Shown here in pieces: positions 9,177 through 18,396 of a DNA stretch of 64,000 nt. Under the pieces are notes generated by a model that searched no databases, was not told the DNA's origin, and worked only from the letters and a program-made list of their open reading frames with translations. This DNA is from Streptomyces caniferus (GTDB taxonomy: Bacteria; Actinomycetota; Actinomycetes; Streptomycetales; Streptomycetaceae), in contig NZ_BLIN01000005.1 in NCBI RefSeq assembly GCF_009811555.1, positions 372,001-436,000 of the forward strand. The letters are read 5' to 3'. Every line of letters begins with the position of its first letter. Within the stretch, counting starts at the first letter, position 1. The position numbers and the translations under genes are program-made.

Positions 9177-10243
9177 CCGAAAACGTCCTTCACCGATCTC
9201 TTTTGCAACCCTTGTGGTGGCGCGGTGGCTTCGCTCTTCTTCTCGTCGTCGAGGGCATCGTGAATCGGTTTGGCGATGGCTCCTCCACCGCCGTAGATGA
9301 TTCCCTGTGTCGGCCCCTCGACCGAGAAGTGCGGCCCCCGGCCGGATGGCACGTGTGTATTCACTCCGTGGACGGCAGCCCCGCCCGCGCCTCCGGTGGC
9401 TCCATTGACGAGGGCATCCCAGCCCATTTCGACGTCTGTGTCGCCGCGGAGCTTCCTGACGCCGTCCACAGCCAGACCGCCGGAGGCGCTGCCGACACCG
9501 CCTCCCACCATATCGGCGAGCAATCCCGAGCCACCCTTGCCCAGCGCTTTGCCGCCCGCCGTCGCGAGCATCCCCGGTCCCGTGCCGACGAGTGACGACA
9601 GCCCGCCCTGCCAGACCGCGTCGCCCAGATCGGTCTCCTGGCCGGTGAGGGCGTTGGTGATGACCGTGCCGCCGGTGTTGCTGGTCCAGTTGACCAGGAC
9701 GTTCTTCAGGAAGCGGTGCTCTTTCGCCAGTCGGGAGATGGTTTTGAACGCCGCTCCGACCTTCCGCAGAATCGTGCCCAGCGTCTTGGCGAGTTTGGCT
9801 GCCTTGGTGGCCAGCTGGGCGGCTCGGGCGGCCCCCGCGGCCGCCGAGAAACCCATGGTCAGGAATGACAGGCCAACGGATATTCCGATGGAGATGCCGA
9901 TCTCCAGGTAGATCTCGTGGATCTGGGCGTTGATGTCCTCGATGGTGTCCGCGGCCTCATCGAGGCTTTTTGCCGCCTCGGGCAATTGGGGCAGCGTCTT
10001 GCTCATCGCCGTATCGAGGCTCTTCCAGTGCTCGGCGAATGCGGCCGCCGCCGGGCCGCGCCAGTGGGACTCCAGGGTCCGCTGCACCTCGCGGTCCATG
10101 TCCCGGAACATGGTCTGGAGGTTGTCGTGAAGGTCCCGCCAGCCCTTCGCGGCCGAGCGCAATACGTCTGGTTCACCGCCGGGATTGATGATCTCCAGGC
10201 CGGCCTCGTAGACCTGCTCCGCCACCGACTCGTCACCGCTCAT
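9173..10243 (-). CDS. WXG100-superfamily protein with hydrophobic C-terminal half (cassette 1)
   Basis: This 356-residue protein has an N-terminal helical-hairpin region (about residues 1-115) with an HWRGPAAAAFAEHW segment, the Trp-X-Gly turn typical of WXG100-like type VII secretion substrates. A Gly/Ala-rich amphipathic or hydrophobic region follows (about 125-300), and the tail is polar with no recognised enzymatic domain. The large protein of the second cassette (32911-34038) has the same layout: NPGG-X-P near the start, the W-X-G block, an AAD-X-IED helix and the Gly-rich middle. It overlaps both neighbours by four bases, forming a tight three-gene operon. The lack of a toxin domain leaves its role open. 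Confidence 0.75.
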   Translation of the reverse strand: MSGDESVAEQVYEAGLEIINPGGEPDVLRSAAKGWRDLHDNLQTMFRDMDREVQRTLESHWRGPAAAAFAEHWKSLDTAMSKTLPQLPEAAKSLDEAADTIEDINAQIHEIYLEIGISIGISVGLSFLTMGFSAAAGAARAAQLATKAAKLAKTLGTILRKVGAAFKTISRLAKEHRFLKNVLVNWTSNTGGTVITNALTGQETDLGDAVWQGGLSSLVGTGPGMLATAGGKALGKGGSGLLADMVGGGVGSASGGLAVDGVRKLRGDTDVEMGWDALVNGATGGAGGAAVHGVNTHVPSGRGPHFSVEGPTQGIIYGGGGAIAKPIHDALDDEKKSEATAPPQGLQKRSVKDVFG

Positions 10244-10569
10244 GCCTGACGCCCCTGGTGGAAGCCGGTCGCGAGGGACTCGTCGGTCGTCGTGGCGTTG
10301 TGCTGAACCTGGCGCAACCCATCAGCGATGTGGTCCAGATGCTTGTGCAGGGCCTGCAGCGACTCAACCATGTCGGTGGACATCTCGATATAGGCAGAGG
10401 TGACTTCCTCGGATTCGGTGAGCACACCGAATCCGTCGTGGATCACCTCGGAGTCGGTCTTGGCCCGGAATTCCTTGAGATAGCTCTCCAGATCGGCCCC
10501 ATAGGTTTCGAAGCTTTTCGCCAACTGCGAAAGTGCCGCCGCATCGACTAACGATTCACCCTTGGCCAT
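10240..10569 (-). CDS. Small helical WXG100-like protein (cassette 1)
   Basis: This 109-residue, nearly all-helical acidic protein has no signal peptide or membrane helix. Its size and predicted two-helix pattern fit ESAT-6/WXG100-like partners of type VII substrates, although the Trp-X-Gly turn itself is not obvious. The equivalent gene in cassette 2 (34043-34357) shares a GVL(T/S)ES block and a similar Tyr-X-Glu-Met helix. I chose the ATG at 10569 because GGGGGAA lies just upstream; the open frame runs 25 codons further but without a ribosome-binding site. It is the first gene of the operon and overlaps the next by four bases. Confidence 0.7.
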   Translation of the reverse strand: MAKGESLVDAAALSQLAKSFETYGADLESYLKEFRAKTDSEVIHDGFGVLTESEEVTSAYIEMSTDMVESLQALHKHLDHIADGLRQVQHNATTTDESLATGFHQGRQA

Positions 10570-11032
10570 GTGTTCCCCCTTTCGTACCGACACCCGACAA
10601 TGACATGGCGTCAAGAGTGCCGTGGCAAGCGAGTCTAGGATCACGCTGCGCCACCCGAAGACCGGTGGTGATCCTTCTTGTCGAATCCTTTATGGCACAG
10701 CAGTTGGGCTCTTCATCCGTCCAAGGCGCAGCTCATCAGGGGTGCGTCAAGAGGCGCGCGGAACTCTTGAAGACGGGTGCGGCATTGCCTTTGATGGTGC
10801 TGTGAACAGCGCATGGCTTCTTCTCGACCGTCCGCCTCATCCGGCGGGTCCATGTCGTGCGTCGCGCTGCCCGGAGAGTTCCGCCGCCATCTGAGCCGTC
10901 TCCCGGATCCCAACGGGGCGCCCTGAGCTGACGACCGGGTGCCCCATTTTCGTACCCGCATACCGCCGCCCCGGAGGGGCCGGCTCGGTGCGCTACAGCC
11001 TTTTCCCATTGACTCCCTTCTTGGAATGGACC
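10570..11032. other. Divergent intergenic region
   Basis: About 460 bases separate the minus-strand WXG-like operon from the plus-strand SDR gene. Promoters for both must lie here. No gene, palindromic operator or RNA element was recognised. Confidence 0.4.
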
Positions 11033-11842
11033 ATGTCCGTCTTCGACCTTTCCTCCCGTACCGTCCTGGTGACCGGCGCGACCGCCGGCATCGGCTTCGA
11101 AACCGCCCGGCAGCTCGCCGAACGTGGCGCCACTGTCCTCGTGCACGGCCGTACCGCCCAGGAGGCGCAGGCCGCCACCGACAGGCTCATCGCCACCGCG
11201 GGTATCGACGGCGCCCAACTATGTGGATTCGACGCGGACTTCACGTACCTGGAGGAGGTCGAGGCGATGGCTCGGCGCGTCCTCGTCGAGCACCCCCGCC
11301 TGGACGTTCTGGTCAACAACGCCGGCATGGCCGCCCCCGAGCGGCACACCCTCACCACGGACGGCAACGAGATCGCCTTTCAGGTCAACTTCCTTGCCCA
11401 CTACCTGCTGACCTGCCTCTTGGAGCCTGCACTCACCAGCGAACGCGGCGGCCGCGTCGTCAATGTGTCCTCGTCGCTGCACCGGACCGCGTCCATCCAG
11501 TGGAGCGACCCGCACCGTGCCCGCCGCTACTCCCGGCTCGCCGCCTACGCCCAGTCGCAGCTCGCGCTCACCGTCTTCGCCGCCGATCCGAGGGTGACTG
11601 CCGTCTCCGTCCACCCGGGGGTCTGCGAGACGGATCTGCTGTCGCTCTACGCGGTCAGCGGTGCGACCGCAGCAGAGGGCGCCACCTCTGTCGTACGTCT
11701 CTGCGACCCGGCCACCGAAATCGTCAACGGCGCCTACTACGACGGTGACCAGCGCGTCGAACCCGCTCAGGCCGCCACCGAGGACCGCACCGTCAAGCGC
11801 CTCACCAAGCTCGCCGACCAGCTGGTCGGCTACCACGCCTGA
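11033..11842 (+). CDS. Short-chain dehydrogenase/reductase-like protein lacking the catalytic lysine
   Basis: This 269-residue Rossmann-fold protein belongs to the SDR superfamily. The cofactor motif TGATAGIG starts at residue 14, the NNAG motif is at 95-98, the catalytic Ser lies in VNVSSSLH near 147, and Tyr is at 172. The position that should hold the catalytic Lys (Tyr+4, residue 176) is Gln in YAQSQ, so classical oxidoreductase activity may be reduced or lost. The ATG at 11033 aligns with the usual family start; an in-frame start 15 codons upstream would add an unusual extension. Substrate is unknown. A bL37-like micro-gene follows 45 bases later. Confidence 0.8.
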   Translation: MSVFDLSSRTVLVTGATAGIGFETARQLAERGATVLVHGRTAQEAQAATDRLIATAGIDGAQLCGFDADFTYLEEVEAMARRVLVEHPRLDVLVNNAGMAAPERHTLTTDGNEIAFQVNFLAHYLLTCLLEPALTSERGGRVVNVSSSLHRTASIQWSDPHRARRYSRLAAYAQSQLALTVFAADPRVTAVSVHPGVCETDLLSLYAVSGATAAEGATSVVRLCDPATEIVNGAYYDGDQRVEPAQAATEDRTVKRLTKLADQLVGYHA

Positions 11843-11886
11843 AGGATCACCAGGCGTTCTCCCGACGGCGAAAGGACCGTACGCCC

Positions 11887-11964
11887 GTGTCCAAGCGTTC
11901 CCGCAAGTTGAAGGCCCGCCACGAGAAGAAGGCGAACCACGGCAGCACGGCCGGAGCGCGCTGA
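11887..11964 (+). CDS. 25-residue bL37-like basic micro-protein
   Basis: A GTG-initiated frame encodes 25 residues (VSKRSRKLKARHEKKANHG then six more). It resembles the roughly 24-residue actinobacterial large-subunit ribosomal protein bL37, which is also Lys/Arg-rich with a Lys-X-Arg-X-Lys start and an Ala-Asn-His-Gly segment. The usual Lys-Arg-Pro-Asn ending is replaced. It is followed at once by a strong terminator hairpin, supporting a genuine end of transcript. It could be a ribosomal protein paralogue or an RNA-binding peptide. The call rests on a short motif only. Confidence 0.55.
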   Translation: MSKRSRKLKARHEKKANHGSTAGAR

Positions 11965-11972
11965 CCCGCCGA

Positions 11973-12001
11973 GCGGGGTGGCCCCTTCCGGGCCACCCCG
12001 C
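11973..12001 (+). terminator. Strong intrinsic hairpin
   Basis: A perfect 12-bp GC-rich stem (GCGGGGTGGCCC with its complement) encloses a five-base loop. It begins nine bases after the stop of the bL37-like gene. There is no U-tract, as is common in Streptomyces terminators. Confidence 0.8.
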
Positions 12002-12021
12002 GACCACCACAAGGAGCCTCC

Positions 12022-12798
12022 TTGATCAAACTCTCCCCCGCACAGCTTCCGGATCTCCTGCCCTGGTTCCTGGGCGGCCCGCCCGGGATGACAGCGCTGG
12101 CTGAACATGCGCTGGCCCCGGGTGCCGGAGACTGGTGGGCCGACCGTGCCGTCGCCCCCCGCACCGTCGTCGTGGCCTGCGCCGGCCATCTCCTCCTCCG
12201 CGGCGACCCGACCGCCCTGCCTCCGCTCGCCCTCGCTCCCTTCGCCGCGCACCATGTGCAGGCCCCGGCCCGCTTCCTTCCTCTGCTGAGCAGCGCCTTC
12301 GATCTGCTCGTGCCCTGGGAGCGGATGACCTACGTGCATCGGGTCTCCGTGCCGTCTCCGCGTCCGCTCCACGGTGTGACGGTGCGCCGGCTGGCCCTGG
12401 GGGACGAGACCGCGCTCGCCGCGCTGGGACCCGAGTCGGCGTGGATTCAAGCCAGTTGGGGTAGCCCGTCGGGTCTGGCCGCGTCCGGTCACGGCTGGGC
12501 GGCCTTCGCCAAGGACCGTGTGCTCGCCGTGGCGTGTACCTACTTCCGCGGCACCACCTATGAGGACGTCGCCTGCGTCACCGTCCCCGATCACCGCCGC
12601 CAGCGCCTCGCACTGGCCTGCGTCACCGCCCTGTGCCAGGACATCGCCGCCCGCGGTCACACCCCGAGCTGGACGTGCTCCCGCGACAACCGCCCAAGTC
12701 GGCTCGCTGCCTGGACCGCCGGCTTCCGCTTGGAGCACGAGCATGTCCACTACCTCACCGGACAACCGGCCCGCCATGTCGCCGGCCTCACCGTCTGA
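12022..12798 (+). CDS. GNAT-family N-acetyltransferase-like protein
   Basis: This 258-residue protein has a C-terminal GNAT fold (about residues 120-245). The acetyl-CoA motif A lies around VPDHRRQRLALACVTAL and is followed by a Cys-Ser-X-Asn-X-X-Ser segment and a Gly-Phe strand typical of the family end. The N-terminal 115 residues are a distinct domain seen in some actinobacterial GNATs. The substrate is unknown. Translation starts at TTG 12022, supported by AAGGAG seven bases before. It is followed 28 bases later by a small hypothetical gene, probably in the same operon. Confidence 0.7.
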   Translation: MIKLSPAQLPDLLPWFLGGPPGMTALAEHALAPGAGDWWADRAVAPRTVVVACAGHLLLRGDPTALPPLALAPFAAHHVQAPARFLPLLSSAFDLLVPWERMTYVHRVSVPSPRPLHGVTVRRLALGDETALAALGPESAWIQASWGSPSGLAASGHGWAAFAKDRVLAVACTYFRGTTYEDVACVTVPDHRRQRLALACVTALCQDIAARGHTPSWTCSRDNRPSRLAAWTAGFRLEHEHVHYLTGQPARHVAGLTV

Positions 12799-12826
12799 AC
12801 CCCTCCCCCGGCAACGAGGAGTCGCC

Positions 12827-13201
12827 ATGAAGCCGCACCGTAACCCCCTCGCCGCGGTGAAGATCCTCAACGGCGCCCACGAACTGACCGTCCACGACTT
12901 GAAACGGCAGGAGAACTGCTTCGTCGTCCAGTACACGATCGCGCCGCCCCTGCCGAACGCCGCCGATGACACCCCCGTGCTCCTGGCCCTTGAGGCCATG
13001 GACGACGTCGGCAACGAGTACTTCGACTGGGGCGGCGCCTACGGAGCCGCAGACGACGGCACACACACCAACGGCAGTATCTCCGCCCGGCCCGCCCTGG
13101 CGGCCAAGGCGTATGAGATCCATCTGCGGCTCAGCTTCCTTCGGAGCGGCGAGGAACACCCGTGTCATCTGATGCTGCGCACCTCGGCCACCAAGCCCTG
13201 A
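12827..13201 (+). CDS. Hypothetical small soluble protein
   Basis: This is a 124-residue protein without signal peptide or membrane helices and of no family I recognise. The sequence alternates beta-like segments (FVVQYTIAPPL, EIHLRLSFL, CHLMLRTS) with an acidic/aromatic loop (EYFDWGGAYG), suggesting a small beta-sandwich. The ATG at 12827 has GAGGAG eight bases upstream. The short gap after the GNAT gene suggests co-transcription. Confidence 0.65.
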   Translation: MKPHRNPLAAVKILNGAHELTVHDLKRQENCFVVQYTIAPPLPNAADDTPVLLALEAMDDVGNEYFDWGGAYGAADDGTHTNGSISARPALAAKAYEIHLRLSFLRSGEEHPCHLMLRTSATKP

Positions 13202-13404
13202 CAGTCGGCCCCGTTCTCAGGACCGGCCCGAGCTCGCTGGACGTTTCGCCGCCCCGCCGTGCCCCCGGCGCGCTGACCCACCGTTCCGGGGACACGAGGC
13301 CGGCATACTGACGAACACGATGGCGAAAATGCCATGCCTGCGTACCCTGACGTGGCCATCGCGCCGATGGCTGCACTCTTTTCGCGGTACGACAGGAGCA
13401 CACG

Positions 13405-15375
13405 ATGGCCGCCACCGTCCCTGCCGGTGCTTCCTCCCGGGCCACGGCGCGGCAGCGCCTGCACGCCTGGATGCTGGAAGGCCTGTCCGATATGGCCAAG
13501 CATCAGAAAGGGGCGCACACCGGGCCGGTGAGCTCCCACCCGGGGCAGCGCTGGTGGCGGGTGATGTGCCTGACCGGTGTCGACTACTTCTCCACCCTCG
13601 GCTACCAGCCGGGCATCGCCGCCCTGGCGGCCGGGCTGCTGTCCCCGATCGCCACCATCGTCCTGGTCCTCGTGACGCTCGCCGGGGCGCTGCCGGTCTA
13701 CCGGCGGGTGGCGAAGGAGAGCCCGCACGGCCAGGGCTCGATCGCCATGCTGGAGCGCCTGCTCTCCTTCTGGAAAGGCAAGCTTTTCGTCCTGACCCTG
13801 CTGGGCTTCGCCGCCACCGACTTCCTCATCACCATCACCCTCTCGGCCGCCGACGCCGCCACCCACCTCGTGGAAAATCCGCACGTCAGCAGCGCCCTGC
13901 ACCACCAGCAGATGCTGATCACCCTGATCCTGATCGCCCTGCTCGGCGCGGTGTTCCTCAAGGGCTTCCTGGAGGCGATCGGGGTGGCCGTCGTCCTCGT
14001 CGCCCTCTATCTCGGCCTGAATGTGGCCGTGGTCGTCGCCGGACTGTGGCATCTGGTCACCGCTCCGCATGTCGTCACCGACTGGTCCCGGGCACTGACC
14101 GCCGAACACGGCAGCCCGCTGGCGATGGTCGGCGTGGCCCTGCTGGTCTTCCCGAAGCTGGCGCTGGGCCTGTCCGGCTTCGAAACCGGCGTGGCGGTGA
14201 TGCCGCATATCGAAGGCGACCCCGGTGACACCGAGGAGCGCCCCACCGGACGTATCCGCGGCGCGAAGAAACTCCTCACCACCTCCGCCGTGATCATGAG
14301 CGTCTTCCTCATCATCACCAGCTTCATCACCACCGTGCTCATCCCGGAACCGGCGTTCCAGCCCGGCGGCTCGGCCAACGGCCGCGCCCTCGCCTATCTG
14401 GCCCACGAGTACCTGGGCTCCGCCTTCGGCACGGTCTACGACGTCTCCACCATCGCCATCCTCTGGTTCGCCGGCGCCTCGGCCATGGCCGGCCTGCTGA
14501 ACCTGATGCCGCAGTACCTGCCGCGCTACGGGATGGCGCCCCACTGGGCGCGGGCGGTCCGCCCGATGGTGCTGGTCTTCACCCTGGTCGCCTTCCTGGT
14601 CACCTGGATCTTCAACGCCGACGTGGACGCCCAGGGCGGCGCCTACGCCACCGGCGTCCTGGTCCTGATCAGCTCCGCCGCGATCGCCGTGACCATCGCC
14701 GCCCGGCGGGCCCGGGAACGCGGCTGGACGATCGGCTTCGCCGCGATCTCGCTGGTGTTCCTCTACACCACCGTGACGAACGTCATCGAGCGCCCCGACG
14801 GCGTCAAGATCGGCGCCTGCTTCATCGCCGGCATCATCCTGGTCTCGTTCCTCTCCCGCCTCGCCCGCGCCTTCGAGCTACGCGTGACCAGCGTCGTACT
14901 CGACGAGAAGGCCGAACGGTTCATCCGCGACACCGCCCACCGCAAGATCCGCTTCATCGCGAACGAGCCCGACCAGCGTGATGTGGCCGAGTACCGCGAC
15001 AAACTTCAGCAGATCCGTACGGACAACGACCTCCCCGCTTCCGAGGACTTCATCTTCGTCGAGGTCACCGTCGGCGACCCCTCCGAGTTCGAGAGCGAAC
15101 TACGGGTACGCGGTGAGGTCCTGCACGGCCGCTACCGCGTGCTCTGCCTGGAGAGTTCCACCATCTCCAACGCGCTGGCCGCCCTGCTGCTGCACGCCCG
15201 CGACCTGACCGGACAGCGGCCGCACATCTACTTCGAGTGGACCGAAGGCAGCCCCTTCGCCCAGTTCCTCCGTTTCTTCCTCTTCGGCCAGGGCGAAGTC
15301 GCCCCGGTCACCCGCGAAGTCCTCCGCGAGGCCGAACCGAACCGCGACCGCCGCCCCCGCGTTCATGTCGGCTGA
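13405..15375 (+). CDS. APC-superfamily permease with C-terminal cytosolic domain
   Basis: This 656-residue protein has about twelve transmembrane helices from residue 50 to 500 and a C-terminal soluble domain of roughly 150 residues. The start of the membrane domain ([16 protein letters not shown]) and the [11 protein letters not shown] loop are characteristic of an actinobacterial APC transporter group often labelled amino-acid permease. A cytosolic tail is uncommon for plain amino-acid permeases and recalls the regulated potassium importers of the KimA/KUP type. Substrate is therefore open, and the nearby Kdp genes favour, but do not prove, an ion role. The ATG at 13405 follows AGGAG. It is the head of a plus-strand run ending with the Na+/H+ antiporter. 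Confidence 0.75.
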   Translation: MAATVPAGASSRATARQRLHAWMLEGLSDMAKHQKGAHTGPVSSHPGQRWWRVMCLTGVDYFSTLGYQPGIAALAAGLLSPIATIVLVLVTLAGALPVYRRVAKESPHGQGSIAMLERLLSFWKGKLFVLTLLGFAATDFLITITLSAADAATHLVENPHVSSALHHQQMLITLILIALLGAVFLKGFLEAIGVAVVLVALYLGLNVAVVVAGLWHLVTAPHVVTDWSRALTAEHGSPLAMVGVALLVFPKLALGLSGFETGVAVMPHIEGDPGDTEERPTGRIRGAKKLLTTSAVIMSVFLIITSFITTVLIPEPAFQPGGSANGRALAYLAHEYLGSAFGTVYDVSTIAILWFAGASAMAGLLNLMPQYLPRYGMAPHWARAVRPMVLVFTLVAFLVTWIFNADVDAQGGAYATGVLVLISSAAIAVTIAARRARERGWTIGFAAISLVFLYTTVTNVIERPDGVKIGACFIAGIILVSFLSRLARAFELRVTSVVLDEKAERFIRDTAHRKIRFIANEPDQRDVAEYRDKLQQIRTDNDLPASEDFIFVEVTVGDPSEFESELRVRGEVLHGRYRVLCLESSTISNALAALLLHARDLTGQRPHIYFEWTEGSPFAQFLRFFLFGQGEVAPVTREVLREAEPNRDRRPRVHVG

Positions 15376-15482
15376 ACGCGGGCACCGCTCCACGCCAAGG
15401 GTGCGTCAAAGACACCCGACACGGCATCAGGGAAACGTCGGGAGAATCAGCGCCCGCACGCATCCCGCCTAATCTCTGCGGC

Positions 15483-16028
15483 ATGGGACGGCGAACCGCT
15501 CCCGCCACGGCGACGCACGCCGGACGGCCGGACACAGCCGTCGACCGTCACTGGCGTACGGATGCGCGGCGCGCCCTCCAGTACTCCCTGGCGTTCGTCG
15601 GTCTGATCATGCTGCTCGACTGGGGCGCCGGTGCACTCACGCTGCCCCGTGCCGTGCTCTGGACCGTGCTCGGGGCCGGCGTCCTCGCCGTCCTTCTGCC
15701 GACGCGCGTGACGGCAGGCGACGGGTGGCTGGCCGTACGCGGCCTCATGGGCGAGCGCCGGGTACGTACCGATGCGCTGGTCGCCGTGCGGCTTTACGGC
15801 AGCGTCGCCGTGCACCTCGTCCTACGGGACGCCTCCGGACGGTGGCTGGCATTGGACCGCCGGGTTCTGGACACCAATCCGCTCCTCTGGCACCGGCTCG
15901 ACACCGGAATCCGCCGCTCCCTCCATCGCGGCACGCTGCGGCACGGGACGCGTGTGCTCCAGGAACTGGCGGACCGGATCGACGGGCAGGAGGCACGCGC
16001 GGTCCTGGAGGTTTCCGGGTTGCGGTAA
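15483..16028 (+). CDS. Membrane protein with two N-terminal helices
   Basis: This 181-residue protein has two hydrophobic helices (about residues 34-53 and 57-75) followed by a soluble domain of about 100 residues. That domain has short beta-like strands (GWLAVRG, ALVAVRLYGSVAVHLVLRD, WLALDRRVL) reminiscent of bacterial PH-like domains. No conserved catalytic residue is visible and function is unknown. The ATG at 15483 is the first plausible start. It lies between the APC permease and the antiporter on the same strand. Confidence 0.65.
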   Translation: MGRRTAPATATHAGRPDTAVDRHWRTDARRALQYSLAFVGLIMLLDWGAGALTLPRAVLWTVLGAGVLAVLLPTRVTAGDGWLAVRGLMGERRVRTDALVAVRLYGSVAVHLVLRDASGRWLALDRRVLDTNPLLWHRLDTGIRRSLHRGTLRHGTRVLQELADRIDGQEARAVLEVSGLR

Positions 16029-16258
16029 GCCCTCCTGCGAGCGCTGGCCGAGGCAGGCAGGGGCGCCTTGGCGGGCCCGGGTCCCAGGTCTCTTGGTGCC
16101 GGGCCGCGAGGGCGACGCCGTGCAGGCCGATCTGCCACAGCCCGGGTGTCAGGGCTGTGGCAGCAACCCGACAACACCCGGTAAGTTGCCTTGCGGAGTG
16201 CCGGGAAGTCTGGTCGGCGGCGGTTCAGCCATGGCCGAAACCATCGAGAGATGAGTAC

Positions 16259-17824
16259 GTGACCGACCTTACTGCCCTCCTCCTTCTCGTCGTGTTCGCC
16301 ACCTTGGTGGCCACCGGAGCCCGGCACTGGCGCATTCCCGCTCCCTCGCTGCTGGTCGTAGGGGGTGTGCTCATCGGGCTGCTGCCCCAGATTCCGGACG
16401 TCCAAGTGGCTCCCGACGTGATCAGCGTCGTCGTGCTGCCGCCGCTGCTGTACGCGTCCGCCGAGGAGATCCCCTGGCGCGAACTGCGCCTGGTGTGGCG
16501 GCCGGTCACCGTTCTCGCCTTCGGGCTGGTGCTGGCCACCGCTGCGGCCGTGGGGGCCGTGGCGTCCGCGGTCACCCCTCTCACCACCACCATGGCATGC
16601 GTCCTGGGCGCGGTGCTGGCCAGCACCGACCCGGTTGCCGTGACGGCCCTCGGGCGCAAGATCGCGTTACCGCCTCGCATCCAGGTGCTCGTCCAGTCCG
16701 AGAGCCTTTTCAACGACGCCACCAGCCTGGTCCTCTTCAAGGTCGCGGTGGGGACCGCCATAGCGGCCCATGCGGTCTCGCTTCCGGCGGCCGGCGGACA
16801 GTTCCTGGTGCTGGGCGGAGGAGGGGTGCTGGTCGGTGGCGCGGTAGCGGGCGTAGTGGCGCTGATCCGGCGGCGGACCGAGGACCCGACCCTGGAGACG
16901 GTGATCGCCCTGGTGACGCCGTACGCCGCTTACGTCCTCGGCGAGGACCTGCACACCTCTGGCGTAACCGCGGTCGTGGTCGCGGGAGTGGCGCTCGGCA
17001 GCACCGGCCACAAGCTCACCAACGCCACCATCCGTCTGCAAGTGCACGCCGTCTACGGCACGGTGGTCTTCCTCTTGGAGAGCGTCGTCTTCGCTCTCAT
17101 CGGCCTCGAACTACCCGCACTCGTACGCCAGTTGAACTCTGACGAACGCGGCTGGCCACTCGGCGTACTGGCGGTGGCTGCCACGGTGATCGCCGTACGG
17201 CTCCTCGGGGTCCTCCCCCTCTCCGCCGTCATGCAGCGCCGCCGTGGCAATGGCACGGTCACCTGGCGCATCCCCGCGGTGGTCTCCTGGGCCGGCACCC
17301 GTGGCGTGATGCCGCTCGCCGCGGCGCTGTCCATCCCCTTGACCGCTGACAACGGCAGCCCGCTGCCGCACCGCTCGCTGATCCTGGTCCTGACCACCGG
17401 CGTCGTCGTCTTCACTCTCGTACTGCAGGGCTTCACCCTGGCCCCGGTCGTCCGCTGGTCCAAGATCGCCCTACAGCCGGAACACACCGCCCGCGAAGAG
17501 GCCCGTGCCCGCGCCGGACTCGCCAAGGCCGGCTTGGACTGTCTGGACGAACTGGAAGCTGTCGAGGCCGCGCCGGCCACCCTCGTCAACCAGCTGCGCC
17601 GCGGCCTGCTGGCCCGGCTCGACCAGGCCGACGCCGACCAGGAAGATGACACCGCCACTCCGTTCTCCGCCGCCACGGGCTACCGGGAACTGCGCCGCAC
17701 CGTGATAGCCGCCGAAACCGCACAACTCCAGCGCCTGTACGCGGACAACCACATCAGCGACCTCACCCGCCGCCGGCTGCAACGCCGGCTGGACCTCGAA
17801 GACGCCGGACTCGGCGACGAATGA
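16259..17824 (+). CDS. CPA1-family Na+/H+ (monovalent cation/proton) antiporter
   Basis: This 521-residue protein has about twelve transmembrane helices and a C-terminal hydrophilic tail of about 110 residues. Family marks include the STDPVAVTALG segment and the ESLFNDATSLVLF block, whose Asn-Asp pair carries the ion-binding aspartate of NhaP-type exchangers. The later SWAGTRGVMPLAAAL motif with its conserved Arg is also present. It exchanges Na+ or K+ for H+ and acts in pH and salt homeostasis. The GTG at 16259 is chosen because a much longer upstream open frame is non-hydrophobic and overlaps the preceding gene. It converges on the minus-strand kdpF-like gene. Confidence 0.85.
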   Translation: MTDLTALLLLVVFATLVATGARHWRIPAPSLLVVGGVLIGLLPQIPDVQVAPDVISVVVLPPLLYASAEEIPWRELRLVWRPVTVLAFGLVLATAAAVGAVASAVTPLTTTMACVLGAVLASTDPVAVTALGRKIALPPRIQVLVQSESLFNDATSLVLFKVAVGTAIAAHAVSLPAAGGQFLVLGGGGVLVGGAVAGVVALIRRRTEDPTLETVIALVTPYAAYVLGEDLHTSGVTAVVVAGVALGSTGHKLTNATIRLQVHAVYGTVVFLLESVVFALIGLELPALVRQLNSDERGWPLGVLAVAATVIAVRLLGVLPLSAVMQRRRGNGTVTWRIPAVVSWAGTRGVMPLAAALSIPLTADNGSPLPHRSLILVLTTGVVVFTLVLQGFTLAPVVRWSKIALQPEHTAREEARARAGLAKAGLDCLDELEAVEAAPATLVNQLRRGLLARLDQADADQEDDTATPFSAATGYRELRRTVIAAETAQLQRLYADNHISDLTRRRLQRRLDLEDAGLGDE

Positions 17825-17978
17825 GCTCGGGCAACCGCTGTGTCACGCCCGCATCAGTGGCGATGTGCGGGTGATGGCTGCCCGGTAGGACCGGGTAGGA
17901 ACGGTCACCGCGAGAACGGCCCGTCGGGCGTCGCGCGGCCGGAGTTACGCGTTATCGCGCCCCGGCCCAGCGCCGCCC

Positions 17979-17994
17979 CCCGGTGCTTGCCGGG
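17979..17994. terminator. Weak hairpin between convergent genes
   Basis: A five-base CCCGG stem with a six-base loop lies just past the stop of the minus-strand kdpF-like gene, between it and the convergent antiporter gene. It may act as a weak bidirectional terminator. Confidence 0.3.
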
Positions 17995-17998
17995 CCCT

Positions 17999-18088
17999 TC
18001 AGAACCGGTCCGGGAACTTGACGGCGAGCACAAGAAGCCCGATCAATGATGCCGCCACCAGCAGCCCTACTACGCGCTCCACACTCAT
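17999..18088 (-). CDS. kdpF: Orphan KdpF-like 29-residue membrane peptide
   Basis: A 29-residue frame on the minus strand reads MSVERVVGLLVAASLIGLLV and ends in ALVKFPDRF-like residues (AVKFPDRF). It matches the operon KdpF (22424-22513), which has the same length, the same Glu/Val-Gly-Leu start and the same Phe-Pro-X-Arg-Phe ending. KdpF is a single-helix accessory subunit that stabilises the KdpABC pump. Here it lies about 310 bases downstream of kdpD paralogue 2 on the same strand and is not followed by kdpA. It therefore looks like the surviving start of a second kdpFABC operon. The ribosome-binding site is weak, so expression is uncertain. Confidence 0.7.
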   Translation of the reverse strand: MSVERVVGLLVAASLIGLLVLAVKFPDRF

Positions 18089-18396
18089 GACGGCACCGCC
18101 GGCGTCTTGTCTCCGCACATCAGGAACCTCCACGCGTCTCTGCCCGCACCTGTCCACTCCACCGTGGCGGCCCACCCGATGGCATGCGTATGTCGCTGCC
18201 GGTTCCTAACGGAATTCCAACAGCGGATGCACTCGATCGGCCCACATCCGCGTGTGCTCCCGTCTGGAACACATCAAGAACACTGACGGCCACCCCCTTG
18301 AGAACAAGCCAGGCAGCGGAGGCCGGAGGAGTCGGGCTCCGTACACGCCCTGCGCGCGGTCCCTGCACAACTGTCCGCGGCCGGCACGCGGCTCGC

